Of a stretch of 35,812 nucleotides of DNA, positions 8,809-17,949 are shown piece after piece (the first letter of the stretch is position 1; every line of letters begins with the position of its first letter). The notes beneath the pieces were generated by a model that saw only the letters and a program-made list of their open reading frames with translations, did not search any database and had not been told where the DNA came from. Source of the stretch: Bacteroidota bacterium (GTDB taxonomy: Bacteria > Bacteroidota > Bacteroidia > Bacteroidales > F082); assembly GCA_024279935.1 (NCBI GenBank), contig JAJRQZ010000068.1, positions 1 through 35,812 of the forward strand. Direction: 5' to 3'. A program made the translations under genes and the position numbers.

Positions 8809-9708
8809 ATGCAACAAGAAAATAAAACCTCCAGAAGAGATTTTTTAAAGGCGGCGCCTATTGCTGCCGCCGGTGGGGCAATGGTTCTGTCGTCATGCAA
8901 TAGCGATGGCATGAAGGAATATTTGCAAAATAATTTCCGTACATTGTCGAAAGATGATATAAAGGAAATAATAACAAATCTTGAAGTAAAATACAGCAAG
9001 AAATACGGGAAGAAGTTTAGCGTATCGGCAAAACCGGCAATGGACAAAACCCTTTTTGGCTATGCCCTTGATTTGTCCAGGTGCATTGGGTGCAGGAGGT
9101 GTGAATATGCTTGTGTTGACGAAAACAATCAATCGCGCGACCCCCAGATCCATTGGATAAAGGTCTTGGAGATGGAAAAGGACAAGGGCATCGACTTTGC
9201 CCATGCCAATATTCACTATAATCCCGACTTAGTGCCAGAAGAGGGGTATTTTTATGTGCCAATTGCTTGTCAGCAGTGCAAAAACCCCCCTTGTGTAAAA
9301 GTTTGCCCGGCCCAGGCAACCTGGCAGGAGCGCGATGGCATTGTGGTTATTGACTACGACTGGTGCATAGGTTGTCGTTATTGCATGGCTGCCTGCCCTT
9401 ACGGCGCCCGTCATTTTAACTGGGGCGAGCCCGGGATCCCTGACGAGGAGCTAAACCCTATTACTCACTATCTAGGTAACAGGCCGCGTACCAAAGGAGT
9501 CGTCGAAAAATGCACTTTCTGCGTACAAAGGGTCAGGGAGGGCCGATATCCTGCATGCGTGGAAGTATGCCCCGTTGGCTCCCGCAAGTTTGGCAATCTT
9601 TTGGATCCAAACAGCGAAATAAGATATATACTTGAAAATAAAAGAGTTTTGGTGTTAAAGGCAGAGCAGAACACCCAGCCGAAGTTCTATTATTATTTCG
9701 GAGTGTAA
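8809..9708 (+). CDS. Tat-exported four-cluster [4Fe-4S] ferredoxin subunit (HmcB/NrfC/DsrO type)
   Basis: 299 residues. TSRRDFLKA at residues 7-15 is a canonical twin-arginine signal, followed by an LSSC lipobox (Cys30), so it is likely exported folded and lipidated. Sixteen Cys form four cluster motifs: C92-C95-C98-C102, C154-C157-C162-C166, C186-C189-C192-C196 and C235-C238-C250-C254. This arrangement is known from NrfC, PsrB, HmcB and DsrO, which relay electrons between an NrfD-type quinone site and a catalytic or cytochrome partner. The next gene encodes the NrfD-type partner. No molybdopterin catalytic subunit is encoded in the window. Confidence 0.92.
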   Translation: MQQENKTSRRDFLKAAPIAAAGGAMVLSSCNSDGMKEYLQNNFRTLSKDDIKEIITNLEVKYSKKYGKKFSVSAKPAMDKTLFGYALDLSRCIGCRRCEYACVDENNQSRDPQIHWIKVLEMEKDKGIDFAHANIHYNPDLVPEEGYFYVPIACQQCKNPPCVKVCPAQATWQERDGIVVIDYDWCIGCRYCMAACPYGARHFNWGEPGIPDEELNPITHYLGNRPRTKGVVEKCTFCVQRVREGRYPACVEVCPVGSRKFGNLLDPNSEIRYILENKRVLVLKAEQNTQPKFYYYFGV

Positions 9709-9737
9709 AAACAAATGTTGGTAAAGTGGTTATTTGA

Positions 9738-11003
9738 ATGTTCAATTTCAAAAATATGAAGTTTTATAATTTTTTTCTGGGAAGCTTAAAAGCAATAAGC
9801 AGGGGTGGTAAATATTATTACTCATGGTTGATTTTTTTGTTAGTTGCAATTTTGTGGGGCGGCTGGGGATATCTCCAGCAATTGAATCACGGATTAATAT
9901 TGACCCACATGCGCGACTCGGTCTCGTGGGCGTTTTACATCGGCAACTTCACTTTTATGGTCGGTGTGGCGGCAGCTGCTGTAATGTTGGTGATTCCCGC
10001 CTATGTATATAACTGGAAGCCCATAAAGGAAATAGTGATTTTCGGCGAGCTGCTCGCGGTAACGGCCGTGTTGATGTGCATAGGGTTCATAATGGTTGAT
10101 ATTGGCAACCCCGCGCAGTTTTGGCACATGCTCCCAGTTGTTGGGACAATTAATTTCCCATCTTCGATATTGGGATGGGACTTTATAGTGCTGAGCCTCT
10201 ATTTTATTATAAACCTGAGCGTTGTAACTTATTTGCTCTATTGCGGATATAATAATAAAGAGTATAATAAATCAATAGTTTATCCTTTGGTGCTGCTCAG
10301 TATCCCCGCGGCCATAGGTATTCATACGGTAACGGCATTTTTGTTTAACGCACTTCCGGCACGCCCGTTCTGGAACTCCGCGCTTTTAGCTCCCCGTTTT
10401 TTGGCTTCCGCCTTCTGCTCGGGACCGGCGATATTGCTGATCCTTTTTCAGATACTTCGCAAGACCACAAGCTTTAGGATCAAGGATGAGGCCATATACA
10501 CTATTGCCGAACTAATGGTTTACTCTATGTTTGTTTACCTTTTCTTTTCAGTTGCCGAGCTTTTCAAAGAGTTTTATTCTGATACCGAACACCTCATTTA
10601 CTGGGAATACCTTCTGTTCGGGATAGGTGATAATAAAGAAATAGTTTTCTATAGCTGGTCTTCCATAATCTTCGGGACCATTGCGTTCTTTTTGTTCCTT
10701 TTCCCGAAAACTAGGAAGAATTTCCTGACCTTGAACATAGGCGCGGTATTAATATACGTAAGCGTTTATATAGAAAAAGGGATGGCTTTGATAATCCCTG
10801 GTTTTACTCCGGACGTGGTTGGCCAGATTTACGTTTATACCCCGTCATTGACTGAGATAAAAACAACGGTTATGATATTTTCGCTGGGCTCCTTATTGTT
10901 CACTTTCATGCTAAAAATCGCAATTGCGATAATTTTTGAGAATCACAATGTCGTAACCGACGAAATAATCGTAAAGGAGGAAATGCCGGAAACTGTAACT
11001 TAG
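9738..11003 (+). CDS. nrfD: NrfD/PsrC-family quinone-interacting integral membrane protein
   Basis: 421 residues with about ten hydrophobic segments, the usual size and layout of the larger HmcC/DsrP-type members. The second helix region has the family pattern SWAFYIGNFTFMVGVAAAA, and a D-x-G-x-P segment (MVDIGNPAQFWHM) follows. These proteins bind quinol or quinone on the periplasmic side and pair with a four-cluster Fe-S subunit, here encoded 30 bases upstream. A second in-frame ATG lies at 9756; the ribosome site is weak for both. Symbol used in the family sense only. Direction of electron flow is not evident from the sequence. Confidence 0.9.
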   Translation: MFNFKNMKFYNFFLGSLKAISRGGKYYYSWLIFLLVAILWGGWGYLQQLNHGLILTHMRDSVSWAFYIGNFTFMVGVAAAAVMLVIPAYVYNWKPIKEIVIFGELLAVTAVLMCIGFIMVDIGNPAQFWHMLPVVGTINFPSSILGWDFIVLSLYFIINLSVVTYLLYCGYNNKEYNKSIVYPLVLLSIPAAIGIHTVTAFLFNALPARPFWNSALLAPRFLASAFCSGPAILLILFQILRKTTSFRIKDEAIYTIAELMVYSMFVYLFFSVAELFKEFYSDTEHLIYWEYLLFGIGDNKEIVFYSWSSIIFGTIAFFLFLFPKTRKNFLTLNIGAVLIYVSVYIEKGMALIIPGFTPDVVGQIYVYTPSLTEIKTTVMIFSLGSLLFTFMLKIAIAIIFENHNVVTDEIIVKEEMPETVT

Positions 11004-11099
11004 TTGGGCCATGCCATGACAAACCGGGGTCTGCCGTGGCTGATATAATATAATTTTCTTGAGCAGCATTTTTATTTACGAACATTTATATATGATAAT

Positions 11100-12746
11100 A
11101 TGGATGATAAACATGTTTATGATGACAACAAGAGATTAAAGAAGCGGGTTGACGCGCTGGAAGAAAGGGTAAACCAATTGGAGGTCAATCTTGGAATCAG
11201 CAGCCTTGATGTTCAACGAAGTCCTGAGGAAGAGCTGGCCGAACAATTGCAAGAGATAAAACAAAAAGTTCATCTCGAATCACAGGTCGGCGAATCGGGG
11301 CTTGCCTGGTTGGGCAATCTTGTTTTATTCTTCGGCATCGCGTTCCTGATCCAATATTTTCAGAAGTTGGGATTGGATATATTTTCGATAGTGTTCGGGT
11401 ATTTATCTGCTGCGGCTGTTTATACATTAACTGTTTTTATGAGGAAAGCATACCCTAAAATGGCTTCTATCTTCATGATAAACACATTTTTGCTACTCTT
11501 TTTCACAAGTGTCAAATTACATTTTTTTTCTGAGGACCCGTTGATGGGTGGCAAAAGCATTGTTATAGGCCTGGCCTTTATGGTAATAGTTCTGGAAGCG
11601 GTTTTTTCTATCAGGCAAAAATCGAAGATCCATTCTTCCATAGCCATACTGCTTATCGTATCGCTTGGTGCGATAAGCGACATCCCGTACTTATTGATGA
11701 TCTCGACTGTTTCTGCAGCGGCCTATTCTGTTTTCTTGCTTTTTAAATTCAACTGGGTAAAAATACTGTGGCTTGGGATTTTTGCCGCTTATTTCGGAAG
11801 TTTCTTGTTCGTTTTCAATAATCCCTTCATGGGGAACCAGTTCCATATTGTAGAAAACCATAATTTCGGATACTATTTCGTATTATTGACGGCCGCCCTT
11901 TTCTCGCTTGTGGCGATGGTAAAGAAATCTGATGATATCTCCAACAGCAGCATTATAGTTTCTGTTGTCCTGAACGGTTTGGGGTTTTCCCTGCTGTTGC
12001 TTATATACGTTCTCGGATTTTTTAAGCACGACTATGTTATGCTCGTGGGTTCAGTATCTGTATTTTGCATCTTATATTCTATTTTGTTCAAAGAAAAATC
12101 GGATTGGAAGACATCGGCATCCTTGTTTGCCCTTTATGGATATGTAACCCTTAGCATAGCAATGTACGGATACTATGATTTCCCTAAAGTTTATTTCCTG
12201 TTGTCGTTGCAAAGCCTGCTCGTTGTCAGCATGGCTATTTGGTTTAGGAGCAAGTTTATCGTGGTGATGAACACATTGCTATATCTTTCGTTGCTGATTT
12301 TTTATATTTCAACCTCCGATATGCTTAATGGGGTTAATGTCTCGTTTACCCTTGTGGCTATTTTCACGGCCCGGATCTTAAATTGGAAAAAGGATATGTT
12401 GACGATAAAAACGGAATTTTTAAGAAATATTTATCTCATCGTGGCATTTGTTATGGTAATGCTGAGCCTATACAACATGCTGCCATCGCGGTTTATCTCT
12501 ATATCGTGGGCAGTTGCCGCAGTAGCCTATTTCGTAATAAGCCTGCTCTTGAAAAATGTGAAATACCGTTATATGGCACTGGGCACCTTAATAACGGCCA
12601 TTGTATATTTATTCTTAATCGATTTGGCACGAATAGAGCTGGTGTTCAGGATATTAGCTTTAATGCTGGTTGCTGCTGTTTCCATCGGCCTTTCTATTTT
12701 TTATAGTAAGCGGAAAAAATCCGGGCTTGATAAGGAGCAGCATTAA
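11100..12746 (+). CDS. DUF2339-like polytopic membrane protein
   Basis: 548 residues. An N-terminal coiled coil (~1-65, heptad-like LKKRVDALEERVNQLEVNLG) is followed by GLAWLGNLVLFFGIAFLIQY, which matches the start of the membrane part in DUF2339 proteins, and then by roughly 14 hydrophobic helices. No charged catalytic cluster was seen. DUF2339 function is not established. The 96-base gap from the NrfD gene makes co-transcription possible but unproven, and the gene ends at a strong terminator. It may be a bystander in the respiratory island. Confidence 0.72.
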   Translation: MDDKHVYDDNKRLKKRVDALEERVNQLEVNLGISSLDVQRSPEEELAEQLQEIKQKVHLESQVGESGLAWLGNLVLFFGIAFLIQYFQKLGLDIFSIVFGYLSAAAVYTLTVFMRKAYPKMASIFMINTFLLLFFTSVKLHFFSEDPLMGGKSIVIGLAFMVIVLEAVFSIRQKSKIHSSIAILLIVSLGAISDIPYLLMISTVSAAAYSVFLLFKFNWVKILWLGIFAAYFGSFLFVFNNPFMGNQFHIVENHNFGYYFVLLTAALFSLVAMVKKSDDISNSSIIVSVVLNGLGFSLLLLIYVLGFFKHDYVMLVGSVSVFCILYSILFKEKSDWKTSASLFALYGYVTLSIAMYGYYDFPKVYFLLSLQSLLVVSMAIWFRSKFIVVMNTLLYLSLLIFYISTSDMLNGVNVSFTLVAIFTARILNWKKDMLTIKTEFLRNIYLIVAFVMVMLSLYNMLPSRFISISWAVAAVAYFVISLLLKNVKYRYMALGTLITAIVYLFLIDLARIELVFRILALMLVAAVSIGLSIFYSKRKKSGLDKEQH

Positions 12747-12805
12747 AACTGGGTTTGAAGATAAATCCCGGAAATTCGTGCTAGGCCCGTAATCCAGGTT
12801 TATGG

Positions 12806-12849
12806 GCACAAAAAAACCTCTAATAATGCTATTAGAGGTTTTTTTGTGC
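12806..12849. terminator. Strong bidirectional rho-independent terminator
   Basis: A perfect 20-bp stem (12806-12825 with 12830-12849) with a 4-nt loop ATGC. The stem carries seven A on one arm and seven T on the other, so it gives a T-tract in both directions. It separates the DUF2339-like gene from the convergent c554-type cytochrome gene. Confidence 0.93.
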
Positions 12850-12875
12850 TCAGTTATATAAGCTTCAAGTGTTTT

Positions 12876-13361
12876 TTAATCGTCTGCCGGAATAGGATGA
12901 GCGATTTTCTTGAAGTACTCATCGAAATTAAAGCCTTTAAAATGCGGGCTTTCGTCGTTATGGCATTTTTTGCAGACTTTCTCAGTTGGGATGACAAGCC
13001 CTTTTGCAATGGATTTGTCCTTGTCCTTCATTACGGTATTGGATTTGTAACCGCTACCGGCACCGTGGCACGATTCGCAAGATACACCTTCGCTAGGTTT
13101 GATGGATGCCATCAAATCTTCGTCGTCGCCGTAATATGTCGAGTGGCATTTCAAGCATTTCGGGTTGTCGGCATCCTCGCCTTCAAGCGCATCCATTGCA
13201 CTGGCATGTTTCGAGGCAGCCCAAACTTTATATTGAGCCCCTGTTGCGGTTTTGTTGTGGCACATTTTACATTTTGCAGCGCCGACATACTCGTTCTGAG
13301 CATTAGCGCCTGCTGTCAAGAACATTAACAAACAAGCGATTAATAAACTTTTTCCTACCAT
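12876..13361 (-). CDS. Periplasmic tetraheme cytochrome c554-type protein
   Basis: 161 residues with a Sec signal peptide cleaved after GANAQ (residues 1-22). Four CxxCH motifs are present: CKMCH (~31), CLKCH, CESCH and CKKCH. The opening YVGAAKCKMCH and the middle GVSCESCHGAGSGY are typical of the cytochrome c554/c-prime family of soluble electron carriers. It is transcribed alone toward the 12806-12849 terminator, with a TATTTTTG box upstream. The likely role is electron shuttling in the periplasm between the membrane modules encoded beside it and an acceptor. No enzymatic site is evident. Confidence 0.9.
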   Translation of the reverse strand: MVGKSLLIACLLMFLTAGANAQNEYVGAAKCKMCHNKTATGAQYKVWAASKHASAMDALEGEDADNPKCLKCHSTYYGDDEDLMASIKPSEGVSCESCHGAGSGYKSNTVMKDKDKSIAKGLVIPTEKVCKKCHNDESPHFKGFNFDEYFKKIAHPIPADD

Positions 13362-13405
13362 TATTCAATTTTTTTTGTTAAAAATAAATTTCGATATCCA
13401 GTGTT

Positions 13406-13413
13406 CAAAAATA
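13406..13413 (-). promoter_or_regulatory. Bacteroidota -7 box (TATTTTTG) for the c554-type gene
   Basis: An exact match to TAnnTTTG on the minus strand, about 45 bases before the start codon. Confidence 0.5.
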
Positions 13414-13471
13414 ACTAATTACTTCGGGTAATCAAAAGATATGGCCGGGTTTTTAGTGCCTTATGACATAT

Positions 13472-16237
13472 TTAATAAATTCCTTCTATTAGTGAGTAAA
13501 TTATTAATAAAATCATGCATATTCCCATCGCAAGAAACAGGAAACCGAAGAATTTTATTGTTTTTATCCGTGATGCCGGGATTTCTTTTTCCTCGACCAC
13601 ACCTTCCAATTTACCTGACCCGACAAGTTCTTCGTATTCCCTCGGCCGGTCTTTTTTGTAAACCTCCAGCGGCACATAGCCGGTGAAGATTACAGTGTCG
13701 AGCGGAAACGATTCGGGGCGGAGGTGTGTGTTGAAAAAGTGGATGGTAAAAATGAAACCAACGGCAAGCAATGCCTCGTCGCTATGAATTATTTGTGCCA
13801 CGTTTATTGCCCACCCGGGGATGAATGCTGTAAAGAATTCAGGAAACCAAAGTATCAATCCGGACAAGCCTATTACTGCAACGCCCCAAAAAACTGCCAT
13901 ATAATCGAATTTCTCCCAATATGTCCACCTGCCATATCCCGGACGTTCCCCTTTTCCTGCAAACCACTTCAGCGAAGCCCACAAGTCCTTGAGATCTTGT
14001 TTGTTGAACATCAATGATCCGCTCCCGAAAATAAATTTCAGCCAGGGAATATTTTGTTTGTGCCGCATTTGATATAAGCTGAAAAGATGAAATGCAAAAT
14101 AAAAGAATGTTACTATGGCTGCAAACCGGTGCAATGTCCCGGCGTTTTTTACGCCTCCCAGATAAAAGGCGGTCCACGAGGCCCATTCCATGTGGGCAAA
14201 TTTTAATGTCATTCCGGTCAAGGACAGAACTAAAAAGCTCAGAATGACCAGGATGTGAGTTAACCGCTGTGCCGAGTTAAACCGCCTGAGATATTTGATT
14301 TTGCCTGCTGGCATTATATGTCTGTTTGTTTTGCGCTGCATCAGCGACCGGGGAAGCCAAGCCAAGGTGTGGATCCCGAAAAACCCGAAAACCAATACCA
14401 ACAAGCTTGTCATCAACCAAAACGACCAAAACAATATTGGGTTGTCGTTATGCGTGGCATGAGTTAAATATCCCGTGAACTCCAAAGTTGCGTTCGAGTG
14501 GCATTTCTTGCAGGTATTTACAATATTTTTGTATCCGACCATGGAGTTGGGGTCCTCAACCTTTAGGATCTTGTGCGCACCATGACAATCGGAGCAGCGG
14601 GCCGCATTCAGGTCCCCCAATAGGTAAGCCTTTCCGTGAAAAGTATCTTTATATGTACTGGCAAGTTTTTCGTGGCAGGACCCACATTGCAAAGTAACCT
14701 CAGTCATAAACTTGTCCTGGTCTATTTCGCTGATAGTGTGTGCCGAATGGCATGACGTGCAACTTGGGTACTTTTTGTCAGCTGTGCTGTTTAATATCGA
14801 ATGATCGCTGGCGATATAATCTTCGTAGATACTTTTATGGCATTTGGCACAGGTTGCGGGAATGTTTGATGGAAAAACCGAGGAAAGGGAATCCTTGTCT
14901 TTAAGCTCGTGATGTGTTGTGTGGCAATCGGTACAAACGGCGCTCACAAGCAAGCCTTTTTCCGAAAGACCCTTGCCGTGGATGCTTTTTGAGTAGTCAT
15001 TATAGGCGTTTACCTCTTTAAGTACCGCTATTTTGTTTGCGTTTCCCTCCGGTTTGTGGCAACCGCCACATAGTCGTGGGATGTTTCCCCTGTAAATCGG
15101 GCCTGTGTCGTTGAAGCGGGATTTGATGTTGTGCGTCCCGTGGCAATTGGTGCAGTATGGCGCATCGACGCTTTTTCTCAGATATGCCTTGCCATGGCCG
15201 CTTGAGAAGTAAGTGTTTGATATTTCAATATGGCAATTTGAGCAATCCACCTTGTCAACATCCTTGCAAAGCCTGTTTGCCTCTCGGTTTACTGATGTGT
15301 GGCATTTAACACAAAGAATATTCCGGTGTACCGAGCCAGAGAACACGAGTATGCTAAAATTGCTGTTGCTGCCGTCCGCATTGGCGATATTTTTTTTCTG
15401 GCCATGGCACAACAAACATTCTTTGTTCGGGATAAGATTTTCAATTTGTTGATATTCAACATTATGTGGCGGGTGGCATGATGAGCATGAAGGCACAAGG
15501 CCGGGCCTGCTCTCCCAAAGTTCGCTTTTAATGACTTTTTTGTGAGTCTTTTCGATTTTAATATGACATCTCATGCAAGTTTTGGCAATTTGTTTTGGGT
15601 TAACCGAAGAGTTTGGGCTTTCGTGCGGAAGTATCAAATGGCTGTTGTGGCAGTTGTTGCATGTTGCCGTAACAAGCAAGCCGCTTTTATACAACCCTCT
15701 TCCATGTATCCCCTGGCTGTAGTTTTCAATAATGTTGTGCTCGTCGATTTTATAAATCCTTGCAACCGGCGAGCCTTCCTTATGGCAACTTCCGCACAAA
15801 TACGGAATGTTCATTTTATATGTTTTCGATGCCGCATCCCATTGCGACCTTATGTCGTGGGCCCCATGACATTCGACACAGTCGGGGGCGTATGCCTCGT
15901 TTAATTTCAGGGCCTGTCCATGAACTCCTTTCTCAAAATCAAGGCTGGTGGATCCATGGCAAACAGAGCACTTTGCCTTTTCTAATTTTCTCTCGCCGTA
16001 AGAGTGAAAAAACTCCTCGGTGTCAACATCCTTGTGGCATTCAATACAATTTAGGTTTTTATGAACCGAGTTTAAGAGTGCGTCGGGTTTGACCGAAACG
16101 TTTTTGTTGCCTGTTTCGCTTACTAATCCGGGATCCTCATGGCAGCCGAGGCAGTCGTCGTTTCCCTGTGAGCAAAGCGGGTTCGTTACTGCTGAAACAA
16201 TGCATAAAACGGCAATCACACAAAAATATTTTTTCAT
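13472..16237 (-). CDS. 19-heme cytochrome c fused to membrane diheme b-type domain (CbcL-like)
   Basis: Start taken at the second Met (MKKYFCV), which gives a clean signal peptide; three codons upstream (16246) is an alternative. Residue numbers below count from the upstream Met. The periplasmic part (~30-600) carries 19 CxxCH motifs, from CLGCH at 32 to CKKCH at 579. Every second motif from the fourth on tends to be CxxCHxxH. Residues ~603-924 hold six hydrophobic segments with helix histidines (LTHILV 663-668, TLHRFA 704-709, FAFHLF 717-722, QIIHSD 818-823, TIHFFNTH 834-841), the pattern of HydC/FdnI-type cytochrome b subunits. The same domain order is known in Geobacter CbcL, a quinol-oxidising inner-membrane cytochrome with nine c hemes; this protein has about twice as many, through an internal duplication. 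It is its own transcription unit, with a terminator upstream and a -7-like box at 16287-16294. Confidence 0.9.
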   Translation of the reverse strand: MKKYFCVIAVLCIVSAVTNPLCSQGNDDCLGCHEDPGLVSETGNKNVSVKPDALLNSVHKNLNCIECHKDVDTEEFFHSYGERKLEKAKCSVCHGSTSLDFEKGVHGQALKLNEAYAPDCVECHGAHDIRSQWDAASKTYKMNIPYLCGSCHKEGSPVARIYKIDEHNIIENYSQGIHGRGLYKSGLLVTATCNNCHNSHLILPHESPNSSVNPKQIAKTCMRCHIKIEKTHKKVIKSELWESRPGLVPSCSSCHPPHNVEYQQIENLIPNKECLLCHGQKKNIANADGSNSNFSILVFSGSVHRNILCVKCHTSVNREANRLCKDVDKVDCSNCHIEISNTYFSSGHGKAYLRKSVDAPYCTNCHGTHNIKSRFNDTGPIYRGNIPRLCGGCHKPEGNANKIAVLKEVNAYNDYSKSIHGKGLSEKGLLVSAVCTDCHTTHHELKDKDSLSSVFPSNIPATCAKCHKSIYEDYIASDHSILNSTADKKYPSCTSCHSAHTISEIDQDKFMTEVTLQCGSCHEKLASTYKDTFHGKAYLLGDLNAARCSDCHGAHKILKVEDPNSMVGYKNIVNTCKKCHSNATLEFTGYLTHATHNDNPILFWSFWLMTSLLVLVFGFFGIHTLAWLPRSLMQRKTNRHIMPAGKIKYLRRFNSAQRLTHILVILSFLVLSLTGMTLKFAHMEWASWTAFYLGGVKNAGTLHRFAAIVTFFYFAFHLFSLYQMRHKQNIPWLKFIFGSGSLMFNKQDLKDLWASLKWFAGKGERPGYGRWTYWEKFDYMAVFWGVAVIGLSGLILWFPEFFTAFIPGWAINVAQIIHSDEALLAVGFIFTIHFFNTHLRPESFPLDTVIFTGYVPLEVYKKDRPREYEELVGSGKLEGVVEEKEIPASRIKTIKFFGFLFLAMGICMILLIIYSLIEGIY

Positions 16238-16286
16238 GCTGATCAATTTGGTTTTTGACCCTTGCCCTGCGGGCTAAAGCCGGTGT

Positions 16287-16294
16287 TAAAAGTA
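16287..16294 (-). promoter_or_regulatory. Probable -7 box (TACTTTTA) for the 19-heme gene
   Basis: One mismatch to TAnnTTTG on the minus strand, about 50 bases before the chosen start and just after the terminator of the upstream unit. A GC-rich short inverted repeat (GCCC-TGC-GGGC, 16264-16274) lies in the leader. Confidence 0.4.
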
Positions 16295-16329
16295 TAACAA
16301 TAATTTTGATTTACCAAATTTCGCAAAAA

Positions 16330-16361
16330 AAAACGGGGCAGCTGATTCAGGGCCCCGTTTT
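16330..16361 (-). terminator. Terminator of the NapC-barrel-lipoprotein operon
   Basis: The stem AAAACGGGGC/GCCCCGTTTT encloses a further CTGA/TCAG pairing. Reading leftward, it is followed by a run of nine T, as expected for a rho-independent terminator of the minus-strand unit that ends at 16378. Confidence 0.88.
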
Positions 16362-16377
16362 TGTGTGTAAATAAAAA

Positions 16378-17877
16378 TCAATACAATTCCTGATGGCATT
16401 CATAACATGCCATCTCTTTCCAGTCATCCATCTCCATGGGGTGCAAGAACATGAGCGAGCTATCGCTGTTGCTGAACTCGATCCCGCCTTTTGGCCCCTG
16501 GGCTTTTATTGAATGGCACAAATCGCAATCCTTGCTAATCGTATGTCCATCTTCGCTTTTAAACGTATCGTTGTGGCAGCGGAAACAACCAGGTGATTCG
16601 CTATGGCCGATATGATTCGGGTATTTTGTCCAGTCGGCTTTCATCAAAGGGAAGAAGTTATTTTCATAACCTTTTCCAATTGAGGCTATTGCGTTCTTTA
16701 AAACATCGGCATTGCCATTTAGGAATTCCTTGTAATACTTTGTGTAGAATTTATTGATTTTATAATCGATATAATTCTTAGCGCTGTCAACCGTGGGGAA
16801 TTCCTTAATCAATATACCCATGGCAACACTCTTTATCTCGGAGATATCGGTAGATATTTCACCTGCGCCCATAGCATAATCAACGAATTTCTGAGGGGAA
16901 AGATAATCGTGCGAAGGACGGTTGTGGCAGTCGATACAATCCATTGTCCTGACCTCGCTTCTTTGCGAACCTGCTTTAGCATCAATGTTTTCGTCTTTAA
17001 AAACCCTTATCTCGCCGGTTTTTGTATTGGTGTATTTTACCTCCAGGATAGTATCCCTTTTCTTCGAGGCGGCGGTATAATCTATTTTTACATCGGGATT
17101 GATATGCCAGTGGATACCTTCGGCCAGGCCTTTTGCCTTATGCTCGGCGGAAATCTTCATCAAAAGCTGAACGTTCCACTCCGTGTTCTCCTCATCTGCA
17201 AGGAAGGTTTTCCTGTTAATGATTTTCGGGTCGTAGAACTTTTGCGGCCAATGGCATTCTTCACAGGTCTCGCGTGCCGGACGGAGGCTGTGGACTGGGG
17301 TTTCAATTGGTGTGGGATAGGAGTTCGTCAATACTGAATATACCTGATATAAACCCGACATCTTTGATTTAACATACCATGTGGCACCGGAACCGACGTG
17401 GCATTCAACACACTTGACCTTTGCGTGCGCAGATCCGTGGTAGGTTACATATTCCGGTTCCATTACAGTGTGGCATAGTGTTCCGCAAAACTCATTCGAC
17501 TCGGTATAATGGAAAACATGATAACTCCCGACTGAAGTGAACAACAAGAAAATAGCAGTCCCGACAACAAAAATTATCACGACTAACCTTTGCCCCGGAT
17601 CGTTCAAGTTGACAATTGGGAACTTTACCTCCCGCTCAACTTTGCGCCTTTTGTCCTTTTTCATTTTCACAAAAGTCCCGACAGGTATCATTATAAGGCC
17701 GATAACCAGAAATACGGGCAGAACGATAAATGTGAACAAACCTATATAATCACCAAGCCCGTCAGGAAATATAAGCGAGACTATAAGTGCGAAAACAATT
17801 AACAAAAAACTAACTGAAGCCAGTACGACACCTGAGATGGTCGTCCAGCTATAAAATGATTTTGGTAGTCTTCTCAT
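16378..17877 (-). CDS. NapC/NrfH-family seven-heme membrane cytochrome (ImcH-like)
   Basis: 499 residues. Three N-terminal transmembrane segments (~12-37, 43-69, 98-118) precede a periplasmic heme domain. The heme motifs are CGTLCH (131, a CxxxCH form), CVECH (156), CEECH (205), CIDCH, CFRCH, CDLCH and CYECH at the very C-terminus. The block from YVKSKMSGLYQVY to SLRPARETCEECHWP is the signature of the NapC/NirT/NrfH quinol dehydrogenases. Size, three helices and seven hemes match Geobacter ImcH, an inner-membrane quinol oxidase for extracellular electron transfer, better than the short tetraheme NrfH. It lies 72 bases after the DUF5777 barrel gene and ends at a strong terminator, so it is the last gene of a three-gene unit. 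No nrfA nitrite reductase is nearby. Confidence 0.9.
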   Translation of the reverse strand: MRRLPKSFYSWTTISGVVLASVSFLLIVFALIVSLIFPDGLGDYIGLFTFIVLPVFLVIGLIMIPVGTFVKMKKDKRRKVEREVKFPIVNLNDPGQRLVVIIFVVGTAIFLLFTSVGSYHVFHYTESNEFCGTLCHTVMEPEYVTYHGSAHAKVKCVECHVGSGATWYVKSKMSGLYQVYSVLTNSYPTPIETPVHSLRPARETCEECHWPQKFYDPKIINRKTFLADEENTEWNVQLLMKISAEHKAKGLAEGIHWHINPDVKIDYTAASKKRDTILEVKYTNTKTGEIRVFKDENIDAKAGSQRSEVRTMDCIDCHNRPSHDYLSPQKFVDYAMGAGEISTDISEIKSVAMGILIKEFPTVDSAKNYIDYKINKFYTKYYKEFLNGNADVLKNAIASIGKGYENNFFPLMKADWTKYPNHIGHSESPGCFRCHNDTFKSEDGHTISKDCDLCHSIKAQGPKGGIEFSNSDSSLMFLHPMEMDDWKEMACYECHQELY

Positions 17878-17949
17878 GGTTGATTTTTAAATATTCGATA
17901 ATAGGAAGAGACATGGTTGCGGCTTCCCCTAAATTTATGATGTCAATAG

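Noticed and set aside
16378-17877. Annotation as NrfH of a nitrite reductase
   Set aside because: The protein has three helices and seven hemes instead of one helix and four hemes, and no nrfA lies beside it.
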